Source: Pontederia crassipes (lineage: Eukaryota > Streptophyta > Magnoliopsida > Commelinales > Pontederiaceae). From it: DNA of 64,000 bases. The notes below the pieces were generated by a model that was not told where the DNA came from, did not search any database, and saw only the letters and a list, made by a program, of their open reading frames with translations. Made by a program: the position numbers and the translations under genes. Below, in pieces: positions 59,422 to 64,000 of this stretch (position 1 is the stretch's first letter; each line of letters starts with the position of its first letter). The stretch is from NCBI GenBank assembly GCA_030549335.1, contig CM060190.1, forward strand, positions 63,502,118-63,566,117, read 5' to 3'.

Positions 59422-60986
59422 GAAGGGGCACACCCATTTTCCAAGGATATTGCTGCATGAACCCATGCATCTGTATGTATTGGCGAACTGATAAACCTAG
59501 GCAAATCGCAAGCATCAACTGCATGCTTACAAATGCACATATATGGCCACATCATGGATTTATGTTTGCAGGAGTGCTCAGAAAATATGTTGGTATGCAT
59601 GCGGCTGATGAGTGGCACACATCATTGTACACGGAGGGAAGGTTAGCACATTTACGGTGGAATCGAATCTGCCATCTTCGTCGGAATTGTATCAAGAAAG
59701 ATGACTTGCCGATGGAGCGTACTTCATGCTCAATGTTTGGCATGATAATAACTTTCTTTACTAATAACTTAGATGATCATTCATGATTGGTTGTTGTATT
59801 GCTTCTTTATTGTGTTCATCATCTTTCGAATCCAATAGAAATAAACATACAACAAAATATCATTTTTACAATCTGTTCTGGTTTTCCCTGTTTTCCAGCC
59901 ATACATGTTGCGCACTCCCCTGGATTAAAGCAATTTACAAGATGAGGACGCAGCATTATGATGTTAGATCTACAGACCATGCGAGCGTGCGGAGTGCATC
60001 GTCTTACAGGCGTTCTGCGTTGGCAACGGTTTGTGGTTTGCTGTTCATACCGAAAGCACAAGGCAAATCAGAGCAGACAGAGCGAAGCCCGTAAGTTTTT
60101 GATCCTTTGCATACCGAAAGAAACGTGGGCTCAAGGGCCACGACCTAAGCAGTCGCTTGAGGCCCACCACTTTTGAGACCCCCTACAGAATATTATAATA
60201 ATTATTATTATTAATTATTAATAGCTGTAACCAATTAGTTATAAACTTTTTTCCTTTTACCATACAAGAAAATCGCAACTAGTATTACTCATAGTTATAT
60301 AATGATATAATTTTTTAAAAAAAAATGGACTTCACTTTAAAAATCTTTACAATTTATAATAGTTGTTCTTTGACTTAATTATGAGAGAAATTGTGCAAGT
60401 AAAAAAATACCCTTAGGCCTTATTGAGCACAAAAAATTGATACTTCTCCAAATCGTATATTACCTACTAAAAAATATTAGCAGTCTAAATAATTATTACT
60501 TTAAAGTAATAAAATTTTTATTTAAGACCAATAATGATTTAAGAAATAATTTAATTACTTTATCAATTAAATATAATGAAAAACTAAAGAATTGTTTTGT
60601 CTTAAAAAATAGAGGAAAAAACTTAAATAATTTATTATATGTATTATGGTAATATCTTGCTTTAGGCCTGCTTCTTACTGCCTGTTAAGGAAGCAGGTTA
60701 GACTAACAAAAGTCTGCTCTACTACTTCACGGAATTCAAAAGAAAAATAACAAGTGCCTCATTGGTACGAAATCGCGAACTTTGCTGCATATTTGACTTT
60801 GTGGACTAGGGCAATGTTGTGAGTGGGGAGGTTAAAGTAAATTTTTGGCCATTGGGTAATTAATGTACTACCAATTACTAGCCATTTCCTGTAGTTATTA
60901 CATGCACACATGCATGACGTTAACATAAACAAATCTCAGAAGTCAGAACAGTGATACATAGAGACTCGAGACTGATACAATTACGA
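59422..60986. other. Spacer without recognised genes
   Basis: The first half (to about 60170) is moderately GC-rich with short open frames on both strands that I cannot assign. The second half is very AT-rich. The end near the SAUR gene is its 3' UTR. Confidence 0.5.
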
Positions 60987-61613
60987 CTACCAAACTTTGG
61001 CGCCCTTCCGGCGGTCACCGCCGGCGGCGATCCGGGTGCGGACCTGCTCGAACTCGGCGCTGTCGCAGGGGATGGTGATGCCGCCGGGGTGGCGGAACCC
61101 AAACTCCTCCTCCGCCTCCCTCAGCAACTCTCTAAAAAGAGGATGGTTGAAGTAGATAACCGGCACCAGGTACCTACGCGTTGCGCCTCCTCCTCCGCCA
61201 CCGCCGCCGCCATCGTCGTCCTTCCCTCCAAGGTACACCGCCAGGAAGCCCTTCGGCGGTGGCTTCCTCCACCCATCTCCGGCGTCGTGGTATTCCTCTA
61301 GCAACGGCACTCCGAGGCGGCAGTATGCCTTCTTCCCACCGTCGTGACCGCGGTGGAGACAACGGCCGAGGTGCCGGGTCCAGTCTAGGAACTTGCTTGT
61401 CATCGATGTTGCGCTCGGACGATCAGAAAGGGACAAACTCCAAGGGGATCGTTCATATGGCGGAACAGCGTTGGTGATGGAGCTGAAACGAAGGTAATGT
61501 TTTGGCCGGGTGCAGCGGCTGACGTTGCCGCGACGCTGGTGGAAGGCCCATCTCCATACCACGGCAAGCCTCCGCCCCAGCCTGAAGCCTCTGTGTTTCT
61601 TCGTCACGAACAT
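60987..61613 (-). CDS. SAUR family protein (SAUR36-like)
   Basis: A single exon of 208 residues, the structure of SAUR auxin-response genes. The SAUR domain spans about 118-198: PPKGFLAVYLGG, then RRYLVPVIYFNHPLFRELLREAEEEFGF and HPGGITIPCDSAEFEQVRTRIA. An acidic-glycine insert DDD(G)9 sits between the first two strands. The N-terminus MFVTKKHRGFRLGRRL matches the RGFKLG-type start of the long SAUR36-like clade, so the ATG at 61613 was chosen. An upstream ATG at 61667 would add 18 residues. SAURs of other clades promote expansion by inhibiting PP2C.D phosphatases; SAUR36 is linked to leaf senescence. The leader region (about 61680-61765) is CT-rich on the coding strand. The coding sequence is GC-rich and intact. 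Confidence 0.88.
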   Translation of the reverse strand: MFVTKKHRGFRLGRRLAVVWRWAFHQRRGNVSRCTRPKHYLRFSSITNAVPPYERSPWSLSLSDRPSATSMTSKFLDWTRHLGRCLHRGHDGGKKAYCRLGVPLLEEYHDAGDGWRKPPPKGFLAVYLGGKDDDGGGGGGGGGATRRYLVPVIYFNHPLFRELLREAEEEFGFRHPGGITIPCDSAEFEQVRTRIAAGGDRRKGAKVW

Positions 61614-62054
61614 GTGAAGGCCGGTCACTGTAGGCCACTTGCTTTTGTCACAACTCACAAGTAACATTCGATATGGACATTGGAGAGGGAGAGGGAGGGG
61701 AAGAGAGAGAGAGAGATGGGAGTTTTAGCCATCGAGCAAATGAGGGGGAGAGAGAGAGGTGGGGGCTGGGGCAATATGAAAGGTCAACAGATATGGTACG
61801 GAGTTAGTCTGGAGATTTACTTCGAAGCGTAGAGTTAGAGATAATTGATTAATTGCACGCAGGTATCACAATGATGGCATTAAATGATAGCATTGATGAA
61901 GGGAGCATATTAATAATAGCATGTAATTTGTTAATATTAATTCAGATATCCGTATGTTAGCTGATTCAAACTTCACATTTTTTTTATTTTCTTAAAGAAA
62001 GTAGGACATTTAATATTGAAATTTCTCATTTAAAAAATGAATAGTATTAGAGTT
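61614..62054. other. SAUR 5' region
   Basis: A GA-rich stretch at 61680-61765 (CT-rich on the coding strand) is probably the leader/promoter. AT-rich spacer follows. I could not place a confident TATA box. Confidence 0.45.
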
Positions 62055-62200
62055 GTTAGGATTACAAATCACATTATTTTCTTTAGAATTTCTGGAGAGT
62101 TTACTAAAAATTTATATGGATTAAGACTTTAAATTAATCCTTCAAAATTAGGATACATATCTCATAATAAAAAATAAATTAATTCTAAATCTCAAACAAT
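62055..62200 (-). mobile_element. Family A LTR-like remnant
   Basis: Shares order and phrases with the family A LTR (AAAATTAGGATACATATCTC then AAATAAATTAATT, as in AAAATTAGGACACATATCTC near 52700), but is heavily diverged and truncated. Confidence 0.5.
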
Positions 62201-62269
62201 GAGATTTTCGTAGTGCGAGAACATCTCTTAGTTCGAAATGTATTGAAGATCCGATAAATTTTTAGTTGG

Positions 62270-63130
62270 AGTAGGACAGAGATGAACATTTGTGCGAGCG
62301 CCTCAGCATGGCCCAGTGCCTGCAAGGAGTTTCGTTGGACTGGCTCGACCCGACACAAGCTCGGGCCGAGGCATGATTGTTGGGTCGGGCCCGGATCAAA
62401 CTGTGTCGGGCTGCCCAGCGAGATGCTGACGTACGACGGTTGGGTGCCTAGGCACAATAGATCGACAAAGGGCGTGTCGGTGACGTGCGACAACTAGGCA
62501 CAACAGATCGGTGAAGGGCGAACACGCGACGGCTGGCCGACTAGACAAAGCAAATCGGTGGAGGGGACGCGTCACGATTGGGCATAGCAGATCGCCGACA
62601 GGTGACAACTGGGCACAACAAATCTATGAAGGGCAACGTGTGATAGTTGGGCACAAATTGACGAAGGGCGGCACAATTCGTAGAGATGGATTACAGATTA
62701 GTGGGCAACTGAGTTCTAGCGTCGGTGGGCAACTGAGGGCGGCACAAGCTCCTCCGAGAGCCTCATGCTCCGGCGATGGATTGCACATTGGGGGTGGCAA
62801 AAACCCCTAGTGAGCTCGATCATGACGGCAAGGAAGACGCCCCCGCCGTCAGGTGCAAGAGGTTGTCGAAGACGCTTCCGACATTGGACTTCTATTGTGC
62901 CGTCAACCGATCCGTCGACAATGAGATGATCGTCGATCGGAGGAGAAGGAGAAGGATCAATTTGTAAGGAAGAAAAAGGCACACGATCCAACTCGTTCGG
63001 GCCGGACCCGTATCGAATTGGCCTAATGTCAATTCGGCACAGTACGATCCATTTTTAACACGAGTCATGCCAACAAGACACAGCCTGCAATCCGTACATG
63101 AGTCGTCAGTTTGTCCATGTTTATAAGTAG
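62270..63130. repeat. GC-rich repeat region with degenerate tandem units
   Basis: The interior (about 62441-62690) is built of five or six diverged units with GGGCACAACAGATCGGTGAA and GGGCG...GCGACGG phrases, period about 30-50 bases. The borders are rich in CGGGCCGGACC phrases common in plant GC-rich transposons. No coding gene or clear terminal repeat was found. Confidence 0.5.
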
Positions 63131-64000
63131 GCATTGTTAATAAGGGTGCTGGAAGAGGTTAAGAAAGAGAGATTAGTGATGAATAAATATATCGGGGTGA
63201 ATGCGAGGTTGAAATGAAAGCGGTGAGTTCAAGTTCGAAGGAAATAAAGTCAGAGGCCAATTAATTTATTATTATTATTTTTCGGTGATAAATTATATGA
63301 GTAATTTAAAAAAGGTATTTGAATAAATCTTAAAATCCCCATTATAAATTTTAGGATAAATTATGTAAAAAAATTCGAACTTTCATAATATTCTTAAATT
63401 TATTTTAAACTTTATTTTTACATAAAAAATTACGAACTTTAATTTTATTCTTAAATTTAACCTAAGTGTTTATTTTTGAGTAAAAGTTAAGAAGTTTAAT
63501 TTAATTCATAAATTCAAATTTTTTTCCGTAAAAAATAAGAACTTAATTTAATTAATATATTTAGTTTAAATTTTTATTTTAAACCTTTTTAAAATTGGTT
63601 ATAAATGTAGTCTATTATTGTATGTTATTAAAAAGTAATAATTCATCATATCATCAAATAGATAGGTTAAAAAGATAAAAATTAAAATATATTTTACAAC
63701 TTTGTTAGTAAATTAGTTTAATTTTTAGCCTATTTTATAATTAGATAAAATAAGATCGTAGTGATTTTATTTTATCTAATTACAAAATACGTTATTTTAT
63801 TATTTTTACAACTTTATGCAATTTACCCGTAACGATTTTACAAAATAGGCTAAAATTTACTAATTTTATTTCATCTAATTATAAAATAACACAAAAAAAT
63901 GACTATACAAGTTGTAGAAAATATTTTAAATTTTACCTTTTAAAATTGAGCTTATCTATGTGATTATCGGTTGAATTATTATTTATCAAGAAAATTATGT
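63131..64000. other. AT-rich spacer with inverted repeats
   Basis: No gene. Stretches near 63720-63760, 63760-63790 and 63840-63890 (for example TATAATTAGATAAAATAA and ATCTAATTATAAAATAA) are mutually inverted and could form AT-rich cruciforms. Confidence 0.5.

Noticed and set aside
61174-61477. Arginine-rich frames over the SAUR gene
   Set aside because: Other-frame shadows of the GC-rich SAUR exon.

Overview
The window is nuclear DNA from a flowering plant. The evidence is a nuclear chloroplast-type elongation factor G with a transit peptide, two pectin methylesterase inhibitors (PMEI), a SAUR gene, a GH9 cellulase relic, plant-type LTR, LINE, SINE, CACTA, Mutator-like and hAT-like transposons, and GT-AG introns. 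Very GC-rich intron-poor genes (PMEI, SAUR) set in AT-rich spacers suggest a monocot, but this is not proven.

Layout. 1-2197: 3' half of a decayed LINE. 4602-5902: POP5 (RNase P/MRP subunit), three coding exons. 8759-9379: first PMEI. 9815-10924: GC-rich insert between two TA microsatellites. 14829-24018: long-TIR DNA transposon carrying a dead GRF zinc-finger gene, split by a complete but dead Ty3/gypsy element (15094-21300). 25990-35387: CACTA (En/Spm) element with 3-bp target duplication CGA and decayed TNPA-like and TNPD-like genes on the minus strand. 35996-36716: 721-bp Mutator-type element with a perfect 9-bp target duplication. 37292-37879: second PMEI, missing part of its N-terminal hairpin. 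39734-42172: gypsy-type solo LTR. About 43640-44029: two possible exons of an unknown gene. 45865-49533: EF-G (SCO1 type), four exons, with a SINE in intron 1. 49894-51013: copia-type LTR. 51230-51745: GH9 endoglucanase pseudogene (minus). 52102-56419: cluster of solo LTRs nested three deep. 57446-58011: 5'-truncated LINE with a 25-bp target duplication. 58037-59421: hAT-like non-autonomous element. 60987-61613: SAUR gene (minus). The remainder is AT-rich spacer and simple repeats.

The five genes that look intact (POP5, two PMEI, EF-G, SAUR) are unrelated housekeeping or growth genes and do not form a pathway. The two PMEI genes lie on the same strand and look like an old tandem pair now about 28 kb apart, with most of the gap filled by transposons. 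No novel multi-gene system is visible. The strongest observations are the nested transposon structures, with target duplications that define their order, the PMEI paralogue lacking its first disulfide, a GRF/coiled-coil/membrane-anchor gene inside a DNA transposon, a GC-rich palindromic array inside the CACTA element, and a GGTCGACC-type palindrome family shared by unrelated LTRs. All calls come from reading and manual translation; no database search was run.
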